Assembly: GCA_015486145.1 (NCBI GenBank) | Contig: WFSH01000050.1 | Location: forward strand, 1 to 14,928 | Length of the DNA stretch: 14,928 bases | Reading direction: 5' to 3' | From: Mesoaciditogaceae bacterium | Lineage (GTDB): Bacteria > Thermotogota > Thermotogae > Mesoaciditogales > Mesoaciditogaceae | Translations under genes and position numbers: made by a program | Shown here: positions 8,781 through 14,928 of the stretch, piece by piece | Position numbering within the stretch: the first letter of the stretch is position 1 | How the letters are laid out: every line of letters begins with the position of its first letter | Notes under the pieces: generated by a model | The model's database searches: none | Told to the model about the DNA's origin: nothing | The model's input: only the letters and a program-made list of their open reading frames with translations

Positions 8781-9685
8781 GATTCTACCACCTCTTCTTT
8801 TATCTCAACATCTTTACCCTTCTTCGAAACGTATGCGAACAGTACGGCACCTATGACTATCAAAATGACCGAAACCACTTGGGCAATTCTGAGATTGTAA
8901 AACCACAAGCTGTCAGTTCTGAACGCCTCATTGAAAAACCTAAAAACGGAATAAAGGATCAAATACAGAGAAAAGGTTTGTCCGTACTTCATTCGTCGTT
9001 TTTTGGTGTACGTGTAAAGGATGTAAAAAACGAAAAGGTCGGCAATAGACTCAAACAGAAAAGTGGGATAAAAATATTTAAAATTCGCGTATTGAGGCAT
9101 TCTGTATTGCGGAGGAACATACATTTTCCACGGGAGCGTTGTCGGTCCACCGTGTGCCTCGTAGTTGAAAAAATTTCCCCATCTTCCCATCGCCTGAGCA
9201 AATGGCGCAACCATGGTAAAGGCATCCATAGCTTGAAGGTAGCCAAAAGAACACCTTCCCTTTATTCTCCTCATCATGATTATAAAAAGCCAGGCCGCAA
9301 GAAAAATTGCAAACAAGGCGCCGTGTATTGCCATACCTCCAGTTCTCGTGTCGAATATCAAATTCAAATGTTTCGAAAAAAAGGTATTCCAAGTAAAGGC
9401 AACGTAATAAAGCCTACCACCGAGTACGGCAAAGGGAATAACAAACACCATTGCCAACAAAAACTCGTCCTCTTTTACACCCTCTTTTAACAGCTGGTTG
9501 CGTGCCAAGAGATAGGCAACGATAACTGACGATCCAATGATGATACCGTACCACTTTATGCGCAAAAAGCCTATGCTGATAGCATAAGGATCGAGTATCA
9601 AACTTCCAGAAAAAACAGCTCTTAAAAAGAAATAAATGGCGATCACGGCTGCGGCAACAATTGACCAAAACACTATTTTTTTCAT
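8777..9685 (-). CDS. lgt: Prolipoprotein diacylglyceryl transferase Lgt
   Basis: Lgt transfers diacylglycerol from phosphatidylglycerol to the lipobox cysteine of prolipoproteins in the inner membrane, the first step of lipoprotein maturation. The 302-residue protein is strongly hydrophobic, with about seven or eight membrane segments. His121 is in AIHGAL (E. coli His103). The Lgt signature GRWGNFFNYEAHGG gives Arg168, Asn171 and Glu176, and RFFNE gives Arg249 and Glu253, matching the spacing of E. coli Arg143/Asn146/Glu151 and Arg239/Glu243. The family usually opens near the DP..SIG...WYG segment, here at residues 32-47, so there is an extra N-terminal hydrophobic helix of about 25 residues. 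I chose ATG 9685, in a 4-base ATGA overlap with rarA, because GGGAGG lies seven bases upstream. A longer frame exists back to 9718 but lacks comparable support. The C-terminal tail is charged. Confidence 0.95.
   Translation of the reverse strand: MKKIVFWSIVAAAVIAIYFFLRAVFSGSLILDPYAISIGFLRIKWYGIIIGSSVIVAYLLARNQLLKEGVKEDEFLLAMVFVIPFAVLGGRLYYVAFTWNTFFSKHLNLIFDTRTGGMAIHGALFAIFLAAWLFIIMMRRIKGRCSFGYLQAMDAFTMVAPFAQAMGRWGNFFNYEAHGGPTTLPWKMYVPPQYRMPQYANFKYFYPTFLFESIADLFVFYILYTYTKKRRMKYGQTFSLYLILYSVFRFFNEAFRTDSLWFYNLRIAQVVSVILIVIGAVLFAYVSKKGKDVEIKEEVVES
8788..8795 (-). promoter_or_regulatory. Shine-Dalgarno site for the polA TTG start
   Basis: AGAGGTGG on the minus strand within the last codons of lgt, seven bases before TTG 8780. 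Together with the TTGA overlap it supports a coupled TTG start for polA. Confidence 0.7.
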
Positions 9686-10971
9686 TGAACATCCTCCCAT
9701 TTCTTGAATCCATTCCAAAGCCTTTTCAGCTTTTCTTTTATTTTACTCTCGAGCCCTCTGTTTGTTGGATTGTAAAAAACTTTTCCCTTTAATCTTTCTG
9801 GAAGGTAATTTTGTACCAAAAAAGCCCCTTTTACGTCATGTTGATAAACGTATCCCTTTCCGTATCCCAAATCTTTCATGAATTTTGTTGGAGCGTTTCG
9901 AAGCATCATGGGAGCCTTTTCGTAAGGATGCGCTTTCACATCTTCAGAAGCCTTCGAATATGCCCTGTACACGGCATTGCTTTTTGCTGCCACTGCACAG
10001 TATATCACAGCTTGGGTAAGCGCAGTTGTACATTCAGGCATTCCAATGAAATGTGCGGCTTGATAAGCATCTATCGCAATGCTGAGTGCCCTCGGATCTG
10101 CCAATCCAATGTCTTCTGAAGCAAACCTGACAACTCTTCTGGCAATGTAAAGGGGATCTTCACCCGATTCCAACATTGATGCGAGATAATAAACAGCAGC
10201 GTCTGGATCGCTACCACGCATTGACTTGTGAAGTGCCGAAATGAAATCGTAGTGTTCATCCGCGTGTTTTCTGTATCTCGGAATAGATCTTTGAATCAAT
10301 TTTTCAACGTTTGTCACTTTGGTGATCCCTTTTTGTGTTGCCAATTCGATCGCCTCTTCGAGTGAATTTAAAGCCGTACGAGCATCTCCTCCGGATGTTT
10401 CCGCAATAACGTCGAGCTCGGAATCTTCAAACGTGACGTTCGTCGTTTTAAGTGCCTTTTTAAGTATGACCATCACGTTTTCTTTCGAAAGGGGCTTAAA
10501 AGTGAAGACACGGCATCGTGAAAGAAGTGCTGGAATTATTTCAAAACTCGGATTTTCCGTTGTAGCTCCTATGAGTATCACAGAACCTTCTTCCACATAG
10601 GGCAGCATCGTGTCTTGTTGTGATTTGCTAAACCTGTGAATTTCATCAACGAATATTATCGTTGGTCGTCCCGTTTTAGTAAAGTTGTCTCTTGCCTCTT
10701 TCATCATAGGCTTAAGGACACCTACACCCTGCGTTGCGGCGCTAAAATGCTTAAAGTTGTTTTTTGTGCGGTTTTTTATTATTTCAGCCAGCGACGTTTT
10801 TCCACTTCCCGGGGGACCATAAAGGATGCAACTGTAGAGTTTATCACTCTCGATCGCAACTCTCAAAGGCATACCCTTTGAAAGTAAATGCTCTTGTCCC
10901 ACAAACTCACTGAAGTCTCTCGGTCTTATTTTGGAAGCCAGAGGTTCTTCGCTCCAGAGGCTTTTTTGCAA
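9682..10971 (-). CDS. rarA: Replication-associated recombination AAA+ ATPase RarA (MgsA)
   Basis: RarA/MgsA is an AAA+ ATPase related to clamp-loader subunits and eukaryotic WRNIP1; it acts at stalled replication forks. The 429-residue length is typical. The N-terminus SKIRPRDFSEFVGQEHLL is the clamp-loader-like box. Walker A GPPGSGKTS is at 52-60, Walker B IIFVDE at 105-110, sensor 1 GATTENPS at 135-142, and an arginine-finger-like SRCR at 151-154. The C-terminal MgsA tetramerisation region ends with the family hallmark: GYGKGYVYQHD, QNYLPERLKG, FYNPT and a final acidic/basic helix. The start is TTG, supported by AAGGTGA six bases upstream and by lack of an ATG before residue 34. It follows the epimerase gene by 13 bases and overlaps lgt by four. 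From memory, Thermotoga maritima has the same ATPase next to an epimerase gene. Confidence 0.95.
   Translation of the reverse strand: MQKSLWSEEPLASKIRPRDFSEFVGQEHLLSKGMPLRVAIESDKLYSCILYGPPGSGKTSLAEIIKNRTKNNFKHFSAATQGVGVLKPMMKEARDNFTKTGRPTIIFVDEIHRFSKSQQDTMLPYVEEGSVILIGATTENPSFEIIPALLSRCRVFTFKPLSKENVMVILKKALKTTNVTFEDSELDVIAETSGGDARTALNSLEEAIELATQKGITKVTNVEKLIQRSIPRYRKHADEHYDFISALHKSMRGSDPDAAVYYLASMLESGEDPLYIARRVVRFASEDIGLADPRALSIAIDAYQAAHFIGMPECTTALTQAVIYCAVAAKSNAVYRAYSKASEDVKAHPYEKAPMMLRNAPTKFMKDLGYGKGYVYQHDVKGAFLVQNYLPERLKGKVFYNPTNRGLESKIKEKLKRLWNGFKKWEDVQ
9693..9698 (-). promoter_or_regulatory. Shine-Dalgarno site deciding the lgt start
   Basis: GGGAGG on the minus strand, seven bases before ATG 9685 and inside the 3' end of rarA. 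It supports starting Lgt at MKKIVFWS rather than at 9718. Confidence 0.8.
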
Positions 10972-10984
10972 ATTTTCTCACCTT

Positions 10985-11932
10985 CTAAATCGTTTGTCCA
11001 TTTTCTTTAAAGTATTTCACCGTTTCACCTATTCCCTTTTCAAAAGAATAATTAGGAGACCATCCAAGAATATTTTGAGCCCGTGAAATATCGAGTATGC
11101 TTTTCCTAAGATCACCTGGACGCGGTGGCCCATAAATTGGATCAGGATCGTAATCAATATGTTCTTTTAGAGCATTAAAAACATCATTGACGCTCTTTCC
11201 TGTACCAGTTCCAATGTTGAAAATTTCACCATCGCCTTTTTCAAGCGCAAGCAAATTGGCTTTGACAACATCCTTCACATACACATAATCCCGTATGTAT
11301 TCTCCATCTCCGTTTATCGTAACAGGCACACCGTTGAGCATTTTTTTGGCAAAGATCGCTATGACACCTGCTTCACCATCTGGACTTTGACGCGGCCCGT
11401 ACACATTTCCATATCTCAAAATGGTGTACCTCAATCCTTTCTCTCTGTTGTAAAATTTCAGATATTTTTCTCCACTTAGTTTGGCAATTCCATAAGGCGA
11501 CACGGGATCTGGACAAATCGTTTCCGGAGTTGGAAAAATTTCAGGATTTTCACCATACATAACACCACCAGAAGACGAAAAGACAAACTTTTTCACTCCA
11601 TATTTGACCGACAATTCCAGAACGTTTAAAATTCCCTTGATGTTTACCTCTTCGTCGTAAACGGGCTCCCTAACAGAACGCGAAACTGATATTTGAGCTG
11701 CCAAATGAAGTACATAAGTGGGATGATGTTTTTCAAATATCTCTTCTAAACCCTTAATATCCCGAATGTCTTGTTGATACATTAAAGCCTTTTCATTCAC
11801 ATTTTTCTGTTCTCCAGTTGAAAGATCATCGATAACAATGGGTAACATTCCCTCTTCCAATAACGCATCAACGATGTTGGAGCCTATAAATCCGGCTCCA
11901 CCTGTAACGACCACTTTTGCCTTTTGATCCAT
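10985..11932 (-). CDS. galE: NAD-dependent sugar-nucleotide epimerase, probably UDP-glucose 4-epimerase
   Basis: This is an extended short-chain dehydrogenase of the epimerase/dehydratase family. The likely reaction is interconversion of UDP-glucose and UDP-galactose, feeding galactose use and surface polysaccharide, but related UDP-sugar epimerases cannot be excluded. The 315-residue protein has the NAD-binding GGAGFIG (11-17), the acidic IDDLSTG after strand 2 (Asp35/36, favouring NAD), HLAAQISV, SSSGGVMYG (119-127) and catalytic Tyr147/Lys151 in PYGIAK. It also has RYGNVYGPRQ and the substrate-region GDGEYIRDYVYV. I chose ATG 11932 because a near-ideal AGGAGGT (11938-11944) lies five bases upstream and the Rossmann strand starts immediately. 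An in-frame ATG at 11974 would add 14 residues that resemble no SDR N-terminus. It is the first gene of the minus-strand operon. Confidence 0.85.
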   Translation of the reverse strand: MDQKAKVVVTGGAGFIGSNIVDALLEEGMLPIVIDDLSTGEQKNVNEKALMYQQDIRDIKGLEEIFEKHHPTYVLHLAAQISVSRSVREPVYDEEVNIKGILNVLELSVKYGVKKFVFSSSGGVMYGENPEIFPTPETICPDPVSPYGIAKLSGEKYLKFYNREKGLRYTILRYGNVYGPRQSPDGEAGVIAIFAKKMLNGVPVTINGDGEYIRDYVYVKDVVKANLLALEKGDGEIFNIGTGTGKSVNDVFNALKEHIDYDPDPIYGPPRPGDLRKSILDISRAQNILGWSPNYSFEKGIGETVKYFKENGQTI

Positions 11933-11937
11933 ATTCG

Positions 11938-11944
11938 ACCTCCT
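11938..11944 (-). promoter_or_regulatory. Shine-Dalgarno site deciding the epimerase start
   Basis: AGGAGGT on the minus strand, five bases before ATG 11932. It is the strongest ribosome binding site in the window and supports the short epimerase start over ATG 11974. Confidence 0.85.
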
Positions 11945-12000
11945 GAAGATAGGTTTGGGTTTATCGACGTTCATTTCTTCAACAACTTCTCCTTGATATC

Positions 12001-12030
12001 ATTTTACTACAAAACAGATTGGTATGTGCA
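12001..12030 (-). promoter_or_regulatory. Candidate promoter of the nine-gene minus-strand operon
   Basis: On the minus strand TGCACA (12025-12030, four of six consensus -35 bases) is followed after 18 bases by TAAAAT (12001-12006, five of six consensus -10 bases). Transcription would begin near 11994, leaving a leader of roughly 60 bases before ATG 11932. This is a consensus match only; in AT-rich DNA such matches arise by chance. Confidence 0.45.
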
Positions 12031-12039
12031 CTCACCAAT
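12018..12039. repeat. Inverted repeat over the operon promoter
   Basis: ATTGGT (12018-12023) and ACCAAT (12034-12039) are perfect 6-base inverted arms around a 10-base spacer that itself holds the palindrome GTGCAC. The spacer covers the proposed -35 box, as expected for a repressor operator, but no regulator is known. Confidence 0.4.
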
Positions 12040-12157
12040 TCAAGGATCAAACTTTGCGATTTTAACGATTATCTTTCATATCCTTTTTACAGCAATTACT
12101 TTACACCATCTCGGCAAAATCATTACTGAAGATTAATTCTTCTATGATCATGTTTTA

Positions 12158-12166
12158 TGCTAATAT
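12158..12166 (+). promoter_or_regulatory. Extended -10 promoter of the P-type ATPase
   Basis: TGCTAATAT fits the extended -10 pattern TGnTAtaaT and sits 64 bases before GTG 12230. No good -35 is present (TTCTTC at 12137-12142 is poor), which extended -10 promoters tolerate. The 8-base palindrome ATGATCAT lies just upstream at 12144-12151. Confidence 0.5.
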
Positions 12167-12215
12167 AGAAAGATACTGTTTTTTAGATGCACAATCGCAC
12201 AGTTTAATCTCGGAA

Positions 12216-12222
12216 GGGAGGT
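12216..12222 (+). promoter_or_regulatory. Shine-Dalgarno site for the ATPase GTG start
   Basis: GGGAGGT, seven bases before GTG 12230, is a strong ribosome binding site and fixes the non-ATG start. Confidence 0.85.
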
Positions 12223-12229
12223 TGTTTTT

Positions 12230-14749
12230 GTGAGCGACGAAGAAAAGAAAAATGCTGGAATATTAGATGATATCAAGAATGCCACGGTAGAAAATGTGAT
12301 GAAAAAATTTGAAACCTCGACCAACGGTCTTTCATCAAACGAAGCTCAAAAAAGGATCGAGAAATACGGCCTTAATCAACTGGAAGAGAAAAAAAGGAAT
12401 CCCGTTCTCCAGTTTCTCTCCTATTTTTGGGGGCCTATTCCCTGGATGATAGAAATCGCGGCGGCACTTTCTCTTGGATTGCAGCATTGGGTGGATTTCA
12501 TAATAATCGTCATACTCCTGGGATTCAACTCAATCGTGGGGTTTTTCCAAGAGCATCAAGCCACAAGTGCCATTGAAGCATTGAAAAAGAATCTCGCTTT
12601 GAAGGCCAAGACTAAAAGAGACGGAAAATGGCAAGAAGTTGAAGCATCCAAACTCGTTCCTGGAGATATTATAAAGGTGAGGCTTGGAGATATAATACCT
12701 GCCGACGTGAAATTTATAGAAGGAGATTACGCAAGTGTCGATCAGGCAGCTTTAACGGGCGAATCTCTACCTGTAAGCAAAAAAGTCGGGGATGTTGGCT
12801 ACTCAGGTTCAACGGTTAAACAGGGAGAAATGAATGCTGTAGTGGTGGCAACTGGTGAGAAAACTTACTTTGGGAGGACCGCAAAATTGATTTCCAAAGC
12901 TGGCGCAAAATCGCATTTTCAAGAAGCCGTGCTCCACATTGGAGATTTCTTGATATTCACCGCTATAGGTCTTGTGATTTTGTTGGTCTTGGCAGAACTT
13001 TTCAAGGGGGCGTCGGCTGGGACGTTGATAGAGTTTGCCTTGATCTTGACAGTGGCATCCATTCCGGTAGCCATGCCTGCGGTGTTGTCCGTGACAATGG
13101 CACTTGGTGCTGTTGCACTCTCAAAGATGAAAGCCATAGTATCAAGGCTTCAATCGATCGAAGAGATGGCGGGAATGGATATACTTTGTTCAGATAAAAC
13201 TGGAACCTTAACTCAAAACAAACTCACTTTGCAAGAGCCAATCCCACTCGGAAACAACGACTCTCAATCTCTCGTGTTGATGGGGGCATTGGCTTCGAAA
13301 GAAGAAGACGAAGATCTCATAGATTTGGCTATAATAAACGGTCTTAAAGATAAATCTGTACTTGAAAAATACGAACAAATAAAATTCATTCCTTTCGATC
13401 CCGTTAACAAGAGAACAGAAGCCACCATCAAAGAGAAAGAAACATCGAAAACTTTCAGAGTCACCAAGGGAGCACCGCAGGTAATAGCAAAGATGTGCAA
13501 TCTAAACGATAAAGATAAGAAAAATGTTGAAAGCAAAATAGAAGAGTTGGCCACAAAGGGAATCAGAACACTTGGAGTTGCAAAATCTGTTGATGGTCAA
13601 AAGTGGGAACTACTTGGGATACTTCCACTTTTGGATCCACCACGTCCGGATTCAGCCGAAACCATTAAAAGGGCAAAGGAACACGGTATAGAAGTTAAAA
13701 TGATTACTGGGGACAACATTGCCATAGCAAAAGAAATATCTAAAGAACTCTCTCTCGGAATGAACATACATAGAGCCAGTGAATTTTTTACAGGTGACGT
13801 TGAGAAGGGACATCTTCCCTCTCATATAATTCATCAAGTTGAGCAAGCAGATGGGTTCGCCGAAGTTTTTCCAGAGCACAAATATGAAATAGTTAAAGCT
13901 CTCCAACAAGGTGGGCATATTGTTGGAATGACTGGAGATGGTGTGAATGATGCGCCCGCGCTGAAAGAAGCCGATACCGGTGTGGCCGTTAGTGGAGCAA
14001 CGGATGCCGCGCGAGCGGCGGCATCGCTGGTTTTAACAGCTCCGGGCTTGTCTGTCATAATAAACGCCGTGGAAGAAGCGAGAAAGATCTTTGAGAGGAT
14101 GAATTCTTACGTGATCTACAGAATAGCCATGACACTCAGCATCATGTTTTTCGTTGTGGCATCAATGATCATGTTCGGATTTTATCCCTTAACTGCTGTC
14201 ATGCTTATTCTTCTGTCGTTAATGGATGATGTCCCGATAATGACTATCGCTTACGACAACACGTGGCTTGATCCAAAGCCGGTCAGGTGGCAAATGAAGA
14301 GAATAATATCCGTTTCAACGATTCTTGGACTTTTCTCGTTGATAGAAACTTTTGGCATGTTACTCATAACGATGAAATGGCTCGGACTCCCGAAATCTAT
14401 GGTGGAGACGGCTCTTTTTCTTCAACTCGTTGCCGGCGGACACCTTTTGTTGTTTGTGGCTCGCACCAAAAAGAATTTCTGGACGCGCCCTGGACCATCT
14501 GCTCCACTGTTCTGGGCAATAGTTGGTACCCAAATAGTCGCATTGCTTTTCGCGGGATTCGGTATACTCATGCCAGCCATTCCATGGTATTTGGTGGGAT
14601 TGATTTGGGCGTACAACGGCGCTTGGATGTTCCTAAACGATGGCATCAAACGGATGGTTTACAGCTTTATAGGACACACCGCTGATTATCACAGAAGGTT
14701 CATCGATAGATCTCGAGGGTCGTTGCATTCTCATGGATCAAGAAACTAA
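12230..14749 (+). CDS. P3A-type plasma-membrane proton-exporting ATPase
   Basis: This P-type ATPase probably exports protons across the cytoplasmic membrane at the cost of ATP. The 839-residue protein has a cation-ATPase N-terminal domain (about 12-75) and a TM1-TM2 pair with FNSIVGFFQE. The actuator domain has LTGES (175-179). TM3-TM4 contain SIPVAMP. The phosphorylation site is CSDKTGTLT with Asp322. TKGAP (412-416) marks the nucleotide domain, then DPPRPD, MITGDN and GMTGDGVNDAPALK. TM5-TM10 follow. P3A identity rests on TM6 DDVPIMTIAYDN, which aligns with the ND-G-TIMTI region of plant AHA2, so Asp667 matches its proton-binding Asp684; Asn100 in TM2 matches AHA2 Asn106. The TM5 position of AHA2 Arg655 appears to be Ser637. 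No long C-terminal autoinhibitory domain is present; the tail is about 25 basic residues. It is a single gene transcribed away from the operon. P3A pumps are common in acidophiles, suggesting pH homeostasis; another cation is less likely. Confidence 0.9.
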   Translation: MSDEEKKNAGILDDIKNATVENVMKKFETSTNGLSSNEAQKRIEKYGLNQLEEKKRNPVLQFLSYFWGPIPWMIEIAAALSLGLQHWVDFIIIVILLGFNSIVGFFQEHQATSAIEALKKNLALKAKTKRDGKWQEVEASKLVPGDIIKVRLGDIIPADVKFIEGDYASVDQAALTGESLPVSKKVGDVGYSGSTVKQGEMNAVVVATGEKTYFGRTAKLISKAGAKSHFQEAVLHIGDFLIFTAIGLVILLVLAELFKGASAGTLIEFALILTVASIPVAMPAVLSVTMALGAVALSKMKAIVSRLQSIEEMAGMDILCSDKTGTLTQNKLTLQEPIPLGNNDSQSLVLMGALASKEEDEDLIDLAIINGLKDKSVLEKYEQIKFIPFDPVNKRTEATIKEKETSKTFRVTKGAPQVIAKMCNLNDKDKKNVESKIEELATKGIRTLGVAKSVDGQKWELLGILPLLDPPRPDSAETIKRAKEHGIEVKMITGDNIAIAKEISKELSLGMNIHRASEFFTGDVEKGHLPSHIIHQVEQADGFAEVFPEHKYEIVKALQQGGHIVGMTGDGVNDAPALKEADTGVAVSGATDAARAAASLVLTAPGLSVIINAVEEARKIFERMNSYVIYRIAMTLSIMFFVVASMIMFGFYPLTAVMLILLSLMDDVPIMTIAYDNTWLDPKPVRWQMKRIISVSTILGLFSLIETFGMLLITMKWLGLPKSMVETALFLQLVAGGHLLLFVARTKKNFWTRPGPSAPLFWAIVGTQIVALLFAGFGILMPAIPWYLVGLIWAYNGAWMFLNDGIKRMVYSFIGHTADYHRRFIDRSRGSLHSHGSRN

Positions 14750-14811
14750 AGATCTCTTCGAAATTGTGTGGGTAACGTTTTTTGAATAATAGCATTCTTT
14801 GACATTTTAGT

Positions 14812-14828
14812 ACCGCTTTACAAGCGGT
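14812..14828. repeat. Short perfect hairpin downstream of the ATPase
   Basis: ACCGCTT, loop TAC, then AAGCGGT: a 7-base-pair perfect stem, extendable by one G-U pair. Five Ts begin 10 bases after the stem, too far for a standard terminator. It could be a weak terminator, a processing structure or part of a repeat element. Confidence 0.5.
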
Positions 14829-14898
14829 GAGTGTAATCTTTTTGAAGCCTTGTCAAAACTGATTCAGACGTTTTTTGGAGTCTTTGACCACACCGTCA

Positions 14899-14928
14899 TC
14901 CTGAAAGTTCCGTAGGAACTATTCAGGA
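14899..14928. repeat. Near-perfect palindrome at window edge, possible REP-like repeat
   Basis: The arms TCCTGAA+AGTTCC and GGAACT+TTCAGGA are perfectly complementary over 13 base pairs, with loop GTA and a single unpaired A at 14921. The structure reaches the last base of the window, so its true length is unknown. Upstream CACCGTCA has the look of the flank of dispersed bacterial palindromic repeats that begin GTCATCCTGA. No second copy exists in this window. Confidence 0.6.

Larger units (their letters stand above)
11933..12229. other. Divergent intergenic region between epimerase operon and ATPase
   Basis: This AT-rich region of 297 bases separates the minus-strand operon from the plus-strand ATPase. 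It contains the two Shine-Dalgarno sites, one candidate promoter in each direction and an inverted repeat. A plus-strand open frame over 11924-12136 lies across these elements, has no ribosome binding site and no recognisable protein features, so I treat the region as regulatory. Confidence 0.7.
14750..14928. other. Non-coding tail downstream of the ATPase
   Basis: No credible gene is seen in these 179 bases. Two six-base T runs occur (14778-14783 and 14871-14876), but neither follows a convincing GC-rich stem, so I call no intrinsic terminator. Three inverted-repeat structures are present and two are listed separately. Confidence 0.6.

Noticed and set aside
8690..9490. A 266-codon plus-strand open frame opposite lgt and the start of polA
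   Set aside because: It is antisense to two well-supported genes, its product is rich in scattered His, Lys, Arg and Ser with no domain motif, and no ribosome binding site precedes it. It is a shadow frame.
11924..12136. A 70-codon plus-strand frame in the divergent intergenic region
   Set aside because: It starts inside the epimerase gene, lacks a Shine-Dalgarno sequence and overlaps the epimerase promoter and ribosome binding site. The hydrophobic stretch is explained by AT-rich sequence.
14287..14685. A 132-codon plus-strand frame inside the ATPase gene
   Set aside because: It lies in another frame of the conserved membrane domain of the ATPase, which continues unbroken with correct motifs; there is no sign of a frameshift.
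14774..14783. Six-T run after the ATPase stop codon as an intrinsic terminator
   Set aside because: No GC-rich stem immediately precedes it; only the short palindrome AACGTT overlaps it.

Overview
The window looks like chromosomal DNA of a Thermotogota bacterium, moderately AT-rich. The protein sequences, especially the 6-phosphofructokinase, closely resemble what I remember of Thermotoga proteins. A P3A-type proton-pumping ATPase, common in acidophiles, makes an acid-tolerant lineage such as the Mesoaciditogales (Mesoaciditoga/Athalassotoga) my best guess. That assignment is inference from memory and was not checked.

Positions 1-11932 hold one dense minus-strand gene train. In transcription order it reads galE-like epimerase, rarA, lgt, polA, a universal stress protein gene, miaB, mutS, pfkA and pyk; pyk is cut by the left edge. 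Neighbouring genes overlap by 4 bases (ATGA, TTGA, GTGA junctions) or are 1-13 bases apart. Their Shine-Dalgarno sequences usually lie inside the end of the upstream gene, so it is probably one operon with translational coupling. Its products span replication and repair (PolA, MutS, RarA), tRNA modification (MiaB), lipoprotein maturation (Lgt), sugar-nucleotide metabolism (GalE-like) and the two classical control points of glycolysis (PfkA, Pyk). Start codons are often not ATG: pfkA, polA and rarA use TTG, and miaB and the ATPase use GTG.

Positions 11933-12229 are a divergent intergenic region. It carries a candidate minus-strand promoter for the operon with an inverted repeat over its -35 box, and an extended -10 promoter for the plus-strand gene.

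Positions 12230-14749 encode the P3A ATPase on the plus strand. It has complete catalytic motifs and the transmembrane carboxylates expected for proton pumping, but an apparent serine where plant pumps have an arginine in TM5.

Positions 14750-14928 are non-coding, with three inverted-repeat structures. The last, a near-perfect 30-base palindrome, runs into the right edge and resembles a dispersed REP-like repeat. I see no CRISPR array, tRNA, rRNA, insertion sequence or prophage gene, and no clearly undescribed multi-gene system. The leads worth following are the operon's composition, the proton pump in this lineage and the terminal palindrome.
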